Assembly (NCBI GenBank): GCA_022578965.1
Contig: MU400530.1
Location: 124,001-188,000, forward strand
Reading direction: 5' to 3'
Source: Xylaria sp. FL1777
Taxonomy: Eukaryota > Ascomycota > Sordariomycetes > Xylariales > Xylariaceae
Length of the DNA: 64,000 nt
The notes beneath the pieces are model-generated. The model had not been told where the DNA came from, did no database searches, and saw only the letters and a list, made by a program, of their open reading frames with translations. The position numbers and the translations under genes are program-made. Of the stretch, positions 11,102 to 20,606 are shown piece by piece; position 1 is the stretch's first letter, and each line of letters starts with the position of its first letter.

Positions 11102-11948
11102 TATAATGTCTCCTTGTCCGTGCTGCATGCTATGCGGCGCGAATTCCAATATTGGTACCCGTGGGACCTGCATGTCTCGGGAAAGCATCTGATACAAAAC
11201 CATCTGGTGTTCTTCCTATATATTCACGTTGCTCTATAACCATCCGAATATTTGCCGCATTGTGTCCGTGTTAATGGATTTATTTTATTAAACAAGGAGA
11301 AGATGATCAAGAGCACTAGCAATTTTCTCACACTAAGCGAGATAGTCGAAAAGTCCGGCACTGGCGCTGCAAGGGTTGCGCTAGCGGATGCTGGCGAAGC
11401 TGTTGACGACGCCAATTTCTCAGAAAGCGGCAAACACCACCATTTTAAAGTTGTACGAGCTTCGACAGTGACTTGAGGATATTATTCTCAAAGACAGCGT
11501 GGCTGCCAATGACAATAAGGGCGGCCAACGGAACAGCTCCCTGAACTTCTGGGACACGCTATTCGACAGCAAGATGAATCGCCTAGTCAAGGAAACAAAG
11601 GCAGCGTACGACGCTCATCTTTTCCGCGCCGCCCTGCGCTCAAGCTTCTATAACTTCACATGCGCACATGATTCCTACCGCGACGCAGTTGGGGCTATTG
11701 GTATGTAGTCGAAATCAGTGCGACTGTAGTGCCTCCTCAACCCCGTGACACCACACTGATGCGAGCACGCGTAGGCTAAGGCGTTAAGGCACAAGTACAG
11801 CATTCAAGTGGCACATTGGCCGGCTGATTACCTCAGGCCAAACAAGGCCCTGCAGGCGGCGGCAAATTACGTGCAAGCAACGTCACCGCCCGTGATGGTG
11901 GCGCTCGACCAGCTGGTCAACAGGCTGATAAAATTCAGCAGCAAATAG

Positions 11949-13109
11949 AGCGCCAGCACCAGTTCGGGTCATTACACCGTTTTTGATCCTCGTTTGTCGC
12001 CTTTCCGCCTCTGCATCTTAACACTGCTGGATAAAAGCCTTGTTTAACGAGTATTCCAGATTTCCAACTGCGTCCCGCGCCATCCATGCCGTTACAAATG
12101 TCGAGAGGTCCAACTTTCTTTTCAGACCCTGCTAGATCTCTGGGACTAGAGTTTGTCTTGGTGCGGAATGAGTAAGTAGAATATCGCCTATAGTCTGAAG
12201 TGTCGATAGGCGAAATATCGAGTCTCCCCAGTGAGTTGTCGATGTTGTAGGACTAACCGCCAGCTCTTGACGTTACGAAGAGAGAACCGCAGAATATCTC
12301 CTTTATTCGCAATACATGAATCTTCTGGTCAACAACGGCCGCTTGGTCGGTGCATAGAAAGCGCAGCCGGATTTTTATGCCGAGTTAGCACACTCAATGC
12401 TCTCTCGGTCCCGCAAAGCCCGCTCTAGATGCTTACTGACAGTCGTAGCAACGCCATCCAGGAAGATCGTGGCTTTTCTCTCGGCTCAGTCTCCCCACCC
12501 AGATGTAGCTCAAACAGGCATGGTCACCGCAGTAAAACCTTGTAGTGATATCGTAGATCTCGATCTATGTCGTCAAGCGGGAATTCGTTTCTGCCGTTCC
12601 AGGCTACCGAGAGCTATGAGCTATCCTTCGATTTATTCTGGTCGTGAAAAGCGGTGTGATTGGGCTTCAAAACGGTTCAGGGATACGTAGTGGAGATCGA
12701 ACCGTAGTGGGGGGTTGTTCGATGATGATCTCGAATGAGAGTACCCGGCTTACGTTCCGGGAAACGTCGAGGAAATGGTATCCCTCCTCTTTATACGTTG
12801 CTGGCCTGCGACATATAACGTATAATTGTGAGTATGTTACTGAATTTTGACCCTCCTTACGAGCTCACCTATGCTCTATAAGAAGCTTTTAGTTGAATAG
12901 GTAGGCAGAGGTCGATGTCTCATAAAAAGAATCTTGGTGCTTATGTCCTCAATCATTGGACAAGGGTGGTAATGCTACAGTGACACGACATGCATCTGAG
13001 CCAACAAACCATATATCATGAGATTGGACTGCCCACTACATCCAACTATCAATTTGACTGAAACTTTTCCTAAAGTTCGAATCAGAACTGACATGACATT
13101 ACTGGCAAC
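11949..13109. other. Intergenic, no gene seen
   Basis: Moderate GC, with short overlapping open frames in several phases (12231-12850) and no recognisable domain. The last ~100 bp before 13110 are the presumed promoter of the zinc-finger gene. Confidence 0.5.
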
Positions 13110-14350
13110 ATGAGCTCACGTTGTACTATCTGCAATCGTTCTTACAAGAATGATGAAAGCTTGCGCCAGCATATCCGGGATTCGCCAGCACACACCCTAT
13201 CCTTCAACTGCGGCGACTGCGATCGATCCTTCGGCAGCGAGGAGGCGTTACAACAACACCGAAGAAATGCACCAGCACATACCCCGTCCTTCGGCTGTAG
13301 CAACTGCAATCAATCCTTCGGCAGCAAGAAAGCCTTGCAGCAGCACATAAGAGATTCACCAGCGCATGTCCAATCTTTCAAGTGTACTGCTTGCAACAGA
13401 TCCTTCGGTAGCGAAGAGGCTTTAGAGCAGCACTTGCAGAACTCTTCTGCTCATTCATCGCCCTTCAACTGCAACAACTGCGATCGATCCTTCAACAGCG
13501 AGGAAGCATTACAACAACACATAAGAGATTCACCAGCACACACCCAGTCTTTTGACTGTAATACTTGCGATCGATCCTTCGGTAGCGAGGAGGCATTGCA
13601 ACAGCACTTGAAGAATTCGCCGGCACATACCCAGTCCTTTGACTGTAATACTTGCAACAGATCCTTCGGCAGTGAGGAAGCTCTAGAGCAGCACATAAAT
13701 AATTCGCCGGCTCATAATCAGTCCTTTAACTGTGATACTTGCAACAGAACCTTCAGTAGTGATGAGGCTCTAGAGCAGCACCTGCGGGACTCTCCGATTC
13801 ACCAACAGGATACGAAAACCCCCTTAGATGAATTCTTCTTATCTTTCCCAACGTTTGACTATGATCCTTCTCTCCCACCAGCTAGTTCGTACGCGGACTT
13901 GCAGAAACATAAGCGTTGGCATCGTGGCGATGCCGAATCACGCGATGCGTGGAGCAGATACCAATCTGCGTTGGAACAGGAGCTGCACCTATATTTCGGC
14001 GCAGAGGACGATCTGACTGCGTGGCATGCGCTTTGTCGTGCCATTGGTATCCAACCGCTCCCTGGAACATGCGAGCAATGCGAACAGGTAAATGGCTGTG
14101 GAATGAAATGTAATGCCAATACTCATACTAACGCGGGTTACAGGCTACGCGGAGGACACACGTGAATATTGTTGATTTAATTCAATGGGCACGAAGCAAT
14201 AATGAGGGAAGAGTTCGGATTTTCCGCAACGTGGAAGAACTCCGAGAGTACACCATTGAGACACACAAGATATTCCACAACACGACCGACAGAGAGGGCG
14301 GCAATGTTGTCATAAGGCACCTACTTCGAAAGATCCTTCGCGAGCGATAG
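13110..14350 (+). CDS. Eight-finger tandem C2H2 zinc-finger protein with conserved fungal C-terminal domain
   Basis: Two exons, 13110-14087 and 14144-14350, with a 56-bp GTAAAT...CAG intron, give 394 aa. Residues 5-231 hold eight tandem fingers of pattern C-x2-C-x12-H-x6-H, repeating every 29 residues, with a typical unit CDRSFGSEEALQQH followed by a SPAH ending. The spacing of the last His pair is longer than in classical C2H2 fingers, and the linkers (T-x-S-F-x) differ from TGEKP. The C-terminal part (about 240-394) looks like one folded domain, with FFLSFPTFDYDPSLPPASSY, AWHALCRAIGIQPLPGTC, THVNIVDLIQWARS and GGNVVIRHLLRKIL. I recognise this block as shared by many filamentous-fungal proteins, but it has no name I can give. 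The splice joins CEQ to ATRRTHVN. A nuclear or nucleic-acid binding role is inferred from the fingers only. Confidence 0.85.
13122..13802 (+). repeat. Tandem repeat of eight 87-bp zinc-finger units
   Basis: Seven full 87-bp periods plus a final 72-bp unit (681 bp in all), coding for the finger array. Units 5-7 are especially alike, suggesting recent unit duplication or gene conversion. Confidence 0.85.
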
Positions 14351-15862
14351 TAGAATGATAAGGATAATTAGTCTGTATCTATGTATAGCGGCTCCCGACG
14401 AGGTTTTTGACGAGATGCGCTCACTATGGTGGCGAATGGTCAGGTCGATCACTCCGCCTTGATGTAAATAGACATCATGAGACCTTATGTATTTCAATTT
14501 GCTTTGGTGTGCCTATGCCTGTTACAATATCACATTGCCATTAGCGTTCTAGAATTGTGAAAAGGATATGCTCAAGCTTCCCGTGGCCATACGCAAAACG
14601 ATCACCTCCCTTATTACAAAACATAGGCATAAGCAATGATCAATTTGCTCCCTTGTAATCAACGATTTGATGGTCCCAATGCCAAGGCAGCCTCGTATCT
14701 TTCTAGTAAGGTCGCAGCTCAATTCATGGGTCATAACAACCCCAGCCTGCTGGTGTTGTTGGTGGTTGCTGTCAGATATGAGGCATAGCCAAGTAATGAC
14801 TAATAATTGACCGGTCACGTTAATTTTTTGGCGCCGTGGTAAATCTAACAGTAAGTGCTATTAGTGCTATTACTGGCGGCTAGTTAGACCACCTCAGTTA
14901 GCCGCGGTTAATTGCTAGCTACGGAGCGGGTATGCAAGGAGGTTTGGTGTTTATATGAACAGACACTAACTGACCTTTAACTAACTGCCTAAACTAACTA
15001 ACCAACCAACCAACCAACCTAGCCATACAACAAACCCAACCATACAAGAGACCAAGCGCCAATGGCCGCGAACTGCGCCATGAGAATGTTGGTTGATGAA
15101 GGCGAAGTACCACCCATTCAAACTGGATTTTCGCTCCACTTGTTGGTGACGGTATTGTTGTTGTGCATGCGTTTACCAACAACTACTTCTAGAATAGGCA
15201 ACCTACTGTCGTCTTCCGATTTCCTAGATAGGTTGTCACATGGTCACTACATCGCACAAAGTTCTACATTCTGTGAAAGGCAGCCGTCAAGAATGGTCTA
15301 CAGTTCTAGTTATGTACTGCTCGGAGTGGATCATTCCTCCCGCTAGATCTACTTTTGCGTCTCCATCATAAAGGAAGAGTTCAGTGGCGTATCAAACATG
15401 TCCAAACCTCAGCTTATACGAATCAGGAAAAAGCGACGTTAGAACATGGTGAAGATACCGCAATGTATCCGGCGGTTATCATGACGATATCCATCCCGTT
15501 GTTCATTAACATCGTATGAAACACGAGACAGCCAGAGGCCATTCAGTTAGCCCTCAGCCTTGCTACCAACAATGTTGTCGTCCCTAGCCTATTGCAAAAT
15601 TGTAGATGATTACAGCCTAGATGGGCGGCTGAGAGGGTAGATTTTTCTGGGAGGTGAACTGTCCATAGGACGGCATACCAGTTCTTCCAGATATTGACAT
15701 CTCCTCCATGCCTCGAGAAACATGTATAAATTCAAGGTGACTCCTTTCCCCTCGTCTCTTAGTGAACCGCATTGCCATTATCAAGTCTTGTCTGTCCTCT
15801 TACAAGCCCTCAAACCTTCAAACCCTCTAAATTTATCAACTCAAACACCAATACTCGTCAAA
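14351..15862. other. Intergenic with simple-sequence stretches, no gene seen
   Basis: Includes a CTAACTAA/AACC-type simple repeat at about 14970-15020. Short ORFs such as 14549-14818 (minus) and 15062-15346 (plus) show no family features. The stretch before 15863 is rich in CTTCAAACC-like sequence, as in fungal 5' untranslated leaders. Confidence 0.5.
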
Positions 15863-16075
15863 ATGATCAAGCAAACTGTCAAAATAAACAAAATTATCAA
15901 GGCCTCAGATATGGATATACTCATTAAGCAAGGCCAAGAAAGCCAGAGAGTCCGAGGTGCTGCTATCCAAAGACACACAGTCGAGGAGGCGACGAGGAAG
16001 AGACGTAGGGAGATGAGGAAGATGTCTGAGGATGCCGGCAGAGCCTCTCAGTTAAGACGTGGCAAGGGTATCTAA
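15863..16075 (+). CDS. Possible small basic protein, 70 aa
   Basis: An open frame from an ATG in good fungal context (GTCAAAATG) after a C/T-rich leader. The frame stays open 47 codons further upstream, so the start could differ. The product is highly charged: a short Lys/Ile-rich N-terminus (MIKQTVKINKIIKASDMDIL), then an Arg/Lys/Glu helix ending RRGKGI. There is no signal peptide or known domain. It could be a real small nuclear or RNA-associated protein, or chance; I do not recognise a family. Confidence 0.35.
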   Translation: MIKQTVKINKIIKASDMDILIKQGQESQRVRGAAIQRHTVEEATRKRRREMRKMSEDAGRASQLRRGKGI

Positions 16076-16608
16076 TCAGCCCCCAACAAAGTCAAATTGG
16101 TTGTCCTTGCCGATCACCCATAAGGAACCTGGCTATACCCCCATATTAGCAGTTGTCTATCATGACTGCCTTCGTTGGATTTTTCTCGATGTTGTTGTTA
16201 GCTGTTAGGATTATCGGGCTTAATATGTGAAGAAGTTGTCACTCGACTTTGTACTCCCGCTCAACCAAACTTACACTCGTTCTTTAGATAGAGTAGGAAA
16301 AGGAAATAGACGGACACTCGTTTTTACAATGTTTCACTCAACTGTGACAGGTGGGGGCGATACATCTGCTGTTGGGTCGGTGATGTGCAGGTTCATGTAA
16401 GGCTCTGATGCTGTTGGTAGTATTAGGCCTACTCCTGAGCGGCTAAAGGACAAATAAAACCGTGGGCTCCCCTGAAGCGCCCATTGCTCCTTTTCTCACA
16501 TTTTGACAACCGCAAATACAGCCTGCCTTACTATCTATCTGCACTCTCTCATCCCTCAATCCCAACTTCATCTTCGTGTTCTAATATTTACTTTTATTCT
16601 CACTGAAA
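16076..16608. promoter_or_regulatory. Upstream region of the APH-like gene
   Basis: No gene. The final ~110 bp are C/T-rich (for example around 16540-16600), typical of a fungal transcribed leader before the start at 16609. Confidence 0.4.
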
Positions 16609-17982
16609 ATGGGGACACCCTTCGATTTCATCGCTCAGCAAAATGCCGAGGATGCAAAATTGGCATTCATTTACAAGATTGTCGATGCAAAATATGAGAT
16701 TGTATCATTTGTTGACAACTGTCTCGGCTGGAACAACGCTGGAGAGTTCCTTGACTATTGCAAAGGCTCATTCAACCTCGGCATCGCTGTCCTGAATAGC
16801 GAGACTCAGGAGCGTGTTCTTATTCGCTTTCCAGTCCCAGGCAAAGTGTACGAGCCGTGGCTCGAGAGGAAGGTTCGAAATGAAGTCGAAATCATGAAAT
16901 ACCTCTCTCAGCATACGAGCATCCCAATCCCACGGGTGCATCACTGGGGCTTGGCGAAAGAGAGTCCGCAGCAGCTGGGTCCGTTCATCATCGAAGAATT
17001 CATGCCAGGAGAAGATCTTGGTGACCTTATCAAGACGCCTACCGAAAATGAGACGGATCCCTCCATGCTAGATCCAGACATCGACGATGCAAAGCTCGAC
17101 TTCGTCTATGAGCAGATCGCTGGATTTCTATTGGAGCTTTCACGCCTCGAGTTCCCACGCATCGGTGCGCTCTCTGCAGATACCAAATCCGGTAACTGGA
17201 CTGTTAATGGGCCACCACTCACATACGACATGAACGAAGTTGTCGGCTTCGCTGGCTTCCCCGCCGAGAACTTCACGACCATGGCGCCATTCGATCGTGC
17301 GAGTGATTACTTTTCAGCACGTGCGCAGTACATGCAGAGAAACCTAGAAACCCATCGAAACGTAGGCTTCGAAGACGAGAAGATCACCTGGGACCGGTAC
17401 GTCGCCCGTCAGTGCTTTCCTAAGTTGGTCCCCTCCTACAGCACCATCGACGACTCAGGACCATTCCGGCTTTTTTGTGACGATATGCGGCCGTCTAACA
17501 TGCTCGCTGATCCCAAGACGATGCGGATCACTGCATTACTCGATTTCGAGTTCACGAATGTGATGCCCGCTCAGTACACTTATGATCTGCCGTGGTGGCT
17601 CATACTGGGGAGCCCGGCGATCATGATCAGCGAAGGAAAGCAAGAGTTCTTGGATCTCTTCGAGCCGCGGAAGGACCAGTTCATCCGTGCAATGGAGCGG
17701 GCCGAGAATGCGTCATCGCTACCACCACCGGGAGGACAACGTCTCTCGGCTCGGATGCGGGATTCGTGGGACAGCGGACGTTTCTGGTTCAACTTGGCAT
17801 CACGTAGCAGCTTCGACGTGGACGACATCTACTGGAAGTTTCTACACGAGGATGGCCGAGGCGAGGCGATTTTGGACGAGGCGATACTCGCGGAGAAGGG
17901 CGAGTTCTTGAAACGGAAGAAAGAGCAGTTCGATGCGTATTTGGATGAAAAGATAAGTGACGCGCGCTTTGCCGATGAATAG
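16609..17982 (+). CDS. APH-fold phosphotransferase family protein (protein-kinase-like)
   Basis: Single-exon 457-aa protein of the fungal aminoglycoside-phosphotransferase-like (APH/choline-kinase fold) group. Visible landmarks are an N-lobe with RVLIRFPVPG and a helix carrying EVEIMKYLSQHTSIPIPRVH, a hinge FIIEEFMPGEDL, a catalytic loop FCDDMRPSNML (about residue 288) and a metal-binding segment LLDFEFTNVMPAQYTYDLPW. In the catalytic loop the usual His of H-x-D-x4-N is Cys, while Asp and Asn are kept. I recall this CDD form as frequent in the expanded fungal subfamily, so activity is possible. Fungal members are numerous and substrates are mostly unknown; bacterial relatives phosphorylate aminoglycosides, but that activity should not be assumed. 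The start is the first ATG after a C/T-rich leader and gives a family-typical N-terminus. Confidence 0.9.
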   Translation: MGTPFDFIAQQNAEDAKLAFIYKIVDAKYEIVSFVDNCLGWNNAGEFLDYCKGSFNLGIAVLNSETQERVLIRFPVPGKVYEPWLERKVRNEVEIMKYLSQHTSIPIPRVHHWGLAKESPQQLGPFIIEEFMPGEDLGDLIKTPTENETDPSMLDPDIDDAKLDFVYEQIAGFLLELSRLEFPRIGALSADTKSGNWTVNGPPLTYDMNEVVGFAGFPAENFTTMAPFDRASDYFSARAQYMQRNLETHRNVGFEDEKITWDRYVARQCFPKLVPSYSTIDDSGPFRLFCDDMRPSNMLADPKTMRITALLDFEFTNVMPAQYTYDLPWWLILGSPAIMISEGKQEFLDLFEPRKDQFIRAMERAENASSLPPPGGQRLSARMRDSWDSGRFWFNLASRSSFDVDDIYWKFLHEDGRGEAILDEAILAEKGEFLKRKKEQFDAYLDEKISDARFADE

Positions 17983-19168
17983 TCGTAGAGTGGGATTAGC
18001 ATGACCGTATGAGTACTGATCTGCTCATCGGTCTTCTTTAGACTATACTTAGATGAGCATAATAACATGATAGACCGTTGATATGAAGTACCTAGTTTCA
18101 CTCCTCACTCTCGAGGCAAGTAGAGCGCTGATGCATGAGCTACTATGACTCTAGTATTAACACCTTACAAGTTCTTCTCTACGACTTTTAAAACACTATG
18201 AAAGTTAGCGCTTCGCTGCTGTTATAGCTATTGAACGGTTGAGGGCCATTTAGAATATCCACGCAATCGCAATATCATATTAGTGGCTGGACCGGTGTTA
18301 ACGTCGTCGAAACCATTTCAATTGCTAACGCAACGTCGACTAGGTTGTTCAAGAGTATGCCAAGAGAGTCCTCGATAGTGACTCTTATCTAGTACGAGAA
18401 TGGACCATTACTCCGATGATAACTTTCAGACCCCCTGAAGGGCCATTTGGGGAAAAAATAGCAAGGATGAATTGATCGTGTTGCCAAAAAAAAGAAAAGG
18501 AAAGAAAAAAAAAGGTACGAGGAGCGCAATGAGGACGCACCACAGAATCTTACTCTAAACCTAAATAGATGCCTCAGCGTGGCCAACTAATCTCGTGACA
18601 AAGATCCATCTCTCGCTGTTTACCTCATCTCTTGAGCCATTTCCCAACACAGTATGACAGTATCCAGACTCAGAAACTTTCATTTCCCGTGTCACGAAAA
18701 ATGTTGGATCTCCCTTAGGCTATGCGACAGATTGCGGAGCTACAAGCTTGCTTGATCTATCAGCCGTCGTCGTACAGTGGCGTAGACATTGGCAACCTCG
18801 TTTTATGTCATCGATGCATCCATCATGTTAATAAGAACCCGAAGACCAGGTAAGGCGCAAGACTGACTCCAGCACGCTCTTAATAGACCGGGTGTTTAAA
18901 GGTATGGGCACATGGGCATGGACTGTTTCCCCACCATGTGGCTCATATACGAAAGTCTTCGTTGGTAACAAAGCGCGACTTCGTGAATAACGACTAGAGC
19001 AGTAGCGAACATAATGCACTACGATAACAGCTGTTTGGCTGCGGAGCGTTGTCGAAGCACTGCATTTCTTTCTTCCTACCTAATCTTATGACGGGGTTAC
19101 ACGCGATCCACATAGGGAGGAAGAAATTACGTCACGTCTCACCCTCCATCACTCACTCACTCACTCAC
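17983..19168. other. Intergenic between convergent genes, no gene seen
   Basis: Contains an A/G-rich run at about 18485-18515 and no recognisable coding region. The right edge is the (CACT)n tract that carries the stop codon of the next gene. Confidence 0.5.
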
Positions 19169-19176
19169 TCACTCAC
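19151..19176. repeat. (CACT)n microsatellite at the 3' end of the UCH gene
   Basis: About six CACT units. Read on the minus strand it is (TGAG)n, and the stop codon of the UCH gene (TGA at 19171-19169) lies inside it. Confidence 0.9.
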
Positions 19177-20070
19177 CTCCCTTAGTAACGCTCAGCGCCA
19201 AAGCGCTATACCCAACAGTAGCGCCCTTCCCGGCCTCCTCGACAAACTTCCGAACAGCATCGAGCGCTTTGCGAGAGAGCATGTCCTCGTCCTGGTCCAG
19301 CACGCAGTCCAGATCCACAGGCGCTCCCCTACAGCCCTCGAGCTGATACAGCCGGCCGCTCTTGTGCGACTTCACGAACGTCATGTACGCGAAGTGCGGC
19401 TCGACCGTGATGTCGGCCGGGGGCGCCGTGTCACCGCGCGAGCCGACGGACGCGTGCGCCGCCGCGAGCTGCTCGTCGGACTCCAGCGCCTGGATGCGGT
19501 GGGCGCAGTCCAGGGGGGCGCAATGCTCTATGAGGCGGGAGATATGCGTAGATGGTTCTTAACGAAAAGAAAAAGAACCGTTAGTAAAAAAAAAAAAATT
19601 TTTGACAACGGGGCTTTCCCATAGCTAGCACGAAATAGCCGATGAGAGACTCCGATACGCCTGCTCGCAGCTACGAGAACAAGATAGGTAAGAAACCAGC
19701 AAAACTCACCCACAAAGGCCCTCGCCTCGCCATTACTGATCGCGTGCAGCGTCGCGTACAGGCCACAGGCGTTGCCGATGGTCTGGTGGTAGAACATGAC
19801 GTCCTCGTCGGCCCCAGCGTCGTGTGGGGGTACGCCGTTCTCTTTCTCCTCTTCCCTGAGGCGCACCGCGTAGCCGTCGGGCGCCGGGATGACGAGGACG
19901 AGCGCCAGCGCGGGCCGCGGCACGAGGGACAGGAGATCCTCGTCGGAGGGCGAGAGCGTGAGGAGGTCGTGGAACGCCAGTCGCTTGGACATGCCGAGCG
20001 TGTGGATCAGCTCCGTGAAGAGCTCCGGGTTGGACTCCAGCGGGATGAAGTACTTTTTTCCTGACGCCAT
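19169..20070 (-). CDS. Ubiquitin carboxyl-terminal hydrolase, UCH family (peptidase C12; YUH1/UCH-L3-like)
   Basis: Two exons on the minus strand, 20070-19710 and 19557-19169, with a 152-bp GTGAGT...AAG intron, give 249 aa. The enzyme cleaves small adducts and short tails from the C-terminus of ubiquitin (and Nedd8 in some members). The catalytic Cys sits in QTIGNACGLYATLHAI, the His in PHFAYMTFV, and the N-terminus KKYFIPLESNPELFTELIHT is typical of the family. Splicing joins ARAFV to EPSTHISRLIEHCAPLD. The third catalytic residue, normally Asp in LYELDG, reads Glu here (LYQLEG). The coding sequence is notably GC-rich, and the intron holds an A12 tract followed by T5. The stop codon falls in a microsatellite. 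It is probably cytosolic, since no targeting signal is seen. Confidence 0.93.
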
Positions 20071-20606
20071 TTTCGTTGTGGGATTGAGTAGTACCGCTGA
20101 TTATCAGAGTGTGGATGAGTTTTATGTGGTGCAAGAGTGTGAACTCAGATTTTGTTCTTCCGTCTTGTTGGCAGTGCCTGTAGATAGTGGGGTTGATTCT
20201 TTAAGTTGGCATAGGGAAGAGGTGGCAAATGGGATAAACCGACGGGGCACACGACTTTGACTTTCTTCGAAAGACGGTGAAATGGAAATTCACCACCGAT
20301 TATAGTTTAAAACAAGAATCACCGCGTCTCGGTGGATGTTATTCGACAGGCAATGGATGAGGATGCGCTTACGTAGGTTATTGGTGCCTGGGGCTGGCCG
20401 ATCTTGCACTATGTTAGATCACTATTAGCATGCAGGGTGCCTCGAATTAGAATGAATTAAGCTGCTCGAAGTTTACATCGATACATTTTAATACTCCAGA
20501 GACGATATCTACAGATAGATAAGTATTATACAAACCTGTCCCATTTTAAATACCGAGATGTAGATATCGACAGGAGAGTCGTACCGCGTTGATCTAAATT
20601 TGAACA
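20071..20606. promoter_or_regulatory. Promoter region of the UCH gene and 3' flank of the CPOX gene
   Basis: About 536 bp between two minus-strand genes. No further coding region or recognisable motif. Confidence 0.4.

Larger units (their letters stand above)
8468..11948 (+). pseudogene. Decayed cytosolic leucyl-tRNA synthetase copy, split by a mobile element
   Basis: Fragments of cytosolic LeuRS appear in order on the plus strand. They are an N-terminal piece (8468-8640, with EKTQKRNALVEIE-like text), a piece resembling [12 protein letters not shown] at 8815-8990, a connective/editing-side block at 9102-9757 (SRSKDECVTVYLD, WLGQWACARSYGL, SDSTVYPSYYTV), and after the element FQYWYPWDLHVSGKHL, VRVNGFILLNKEKMIKSTSNF, NFWDTLFDSKMNRL and YSIQVAHWPADY up to a stop at 11946-11948. 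The signature KMSKS has become KMIKS. Most of the catalytic core, including the HIGH motif, is missing. Internal stops sit where Gln or Trp is expected (after VYLD near 9365; after HVAL near 11238; after ELRQ near 11472), consistent with C-to-T or G-to-A change. There are also frameshifts. It cannot encode an active synthetase; the cell must have another copy elsewhere. Confidence 0.9.

Noticed and set aside
14970..15020. AACC/CTAA simple repeat considered as telomere-like
   Set aside because: It is not TTAGGG/CCCTAA; just a short simple-sequence tract.
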